From positions 1-6,457 of the forward strand of contig JAUXEE010000126.1 of assembly GCA_030618065.1 (NCBI GenBank): a stretch of 6,457 nt of DNA, given 5' to 3'. Positions within the stretch are counted from its first letter, which is position 1, and every line of letters begins with the position of its first letter. The notes under the pieces are model-generated. The model saw only the letters and a list, made by a program, of their open reading frames with translations, made no database searches and was not told the origin of the DNA. This document shows positions 6,308 to 6,457 of the stretch, piece by piece. The DNA comes from Gemmatimonadota bacterium. Lineage in GTDB: Bacteria; Gemmatimonadota; Gemmatimonadetes; Longimicrobiales; Gaopeijiaceae. A program made the position numbers and the translations under genes.

Positions 6308-6457
6308 ATGCGACTCTCAGTTCTAGCCGTCGCGGCAGTCGTGGCGTTGGCCGCGTGCGAGGGCCCCACGGGACCGGAAGGACCCCAAGGGCCTGCGGGC
6401 TCCCAGGGGGCGACGGGTCCGCAGGGGCCGACCGGGCCGATCGGGCCGCCTGGAGCA
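6308..6457 (+). CDS. Collagen-like (Gly-X-Y) lipoprotein, N-terminal 50 aa, cut by the window edge
   Basis: The ATG at 6308 follows GGAGG (6298-6302) at 5 nt. The protein begins MRLSVLAVAAVVALAACEGP: one basic residue, a hydrophobic core and a perfect lipobox LAAC with Cys17, so signal peptidase II cleavage and lipid anchoring are expected. From Gly19 on, every third residue is Gly: GPT GPE GPQ GPA GSQ GAT GPQ GPT GPI GPP GA to the window end. Pro is the most common X residue, as in triple-helical collagen. Such repeats form rods that carry a C-terminal domain away from the cell in known bacterial collagen-like proteins. Here the repeat starts just one residue after the lipidated Cys with no spacer. 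The C-terminal domain, which would tell the function, is outside the window. The gene is divergent from the DUF2207-DUF1684 pair. Confidence 0.88.
   Translation, partial: MRLSVLAVAAVVALAACEGPTGPEGPQGPAGSQGATGPQGPTGPIGPPGA
6362..6457 (+). repeat. Gly-X-Y coding repeat (ten full triplets and part of an eleventh in the window)
   Basis: This is a 9-bp-period degenerate coding repeat in which each triplet begins GGN and Pro codons CCN follow in most. All four Gly codons are used and X/Y positions vary, so this is an old, diverged repeat rather than a freshly expanded microsatellite. It continues past the window end. Confidence 0.8.

Noticed and set aside
6362..6457. Collagen-like repeat considered as a CRISPR or noncoding tandem repeat
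   Set aside because: Units are 9 bp, degenerate and in frame with a lipoprotein start; there are no spacers.

Overview
The window is GC-rich bacterial chromosomal DNA. Two genes on it look like diderm envelope genes: a collagen-like lipoprotein and a DUF1684 lipoprotein with a less regular lipobox. Together with long GC-rich intergenic regions and a degraded DDE transposase, this suggests a free-living Gram-negative from a lineage such as Gemmatimonadota or Acidobacteriota. That placement is inference from gene flavour only; there is no rRNA or marker gene here.

Layout. (1) 1-225, minus: remnant of an integrase-core transposase. Its N-terminus and the start of its catalytic core are readable, but in two different frames and with two apparent internal gaps. 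226-373 holds no gene. (2) 374-2395, minus: a large SEC-C zinc-motif protein of unknown function. (3) 2396-2767: a divergent intergenic region with no convincing promoter. Its right end has overlapping start signals and a possible 7-codon leader ORF for the next gene. (4) 2768-3331, plus: a membrane-anchored TlpA/ResA-like thioredoxin with an intact WCTPC active site. (5) 3365-4312 and 4331-6043, minus: a probable two-gene operon, transcribed DUF2207 membrane protein first, then DUF1684 lipoprotein. It converges with the thioredoxin gene across only 33 bp. (6) 6044-6307: an intergenic region with an AT-rich island holding a good sigma70-type promoter for the plus strand, flanked by a direct repeat and a perfect 10-bp palindrome. 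(7) 6308 to the window end, plus: the start of a lipoprotein whose mature chain is Gly-X-Y collagen-like repeat from its second residue; it runs off the window.

How the parts relate. The thioredoxin, DUF1684, DUF2207 and collagen-like proteins are all predicted to be exported or membrane-anchored, so the right two thirds of the window is an envelope-oriented neighbourhood. I see no evidence that they form one pathway. The SEC-C protein looks cytoplasmic and independent. I found no RNA gene, CRISPR array, complete insertion sequence or strong intrinsic terminator, and nothing that amounts to a clear new defence or biosynthetic system. The points most worth a second look are the collagen-like lipoprotein with its compact promoter/palindrome, the internally deleted transposase, and the overlapping start signals of the thioredoxin.
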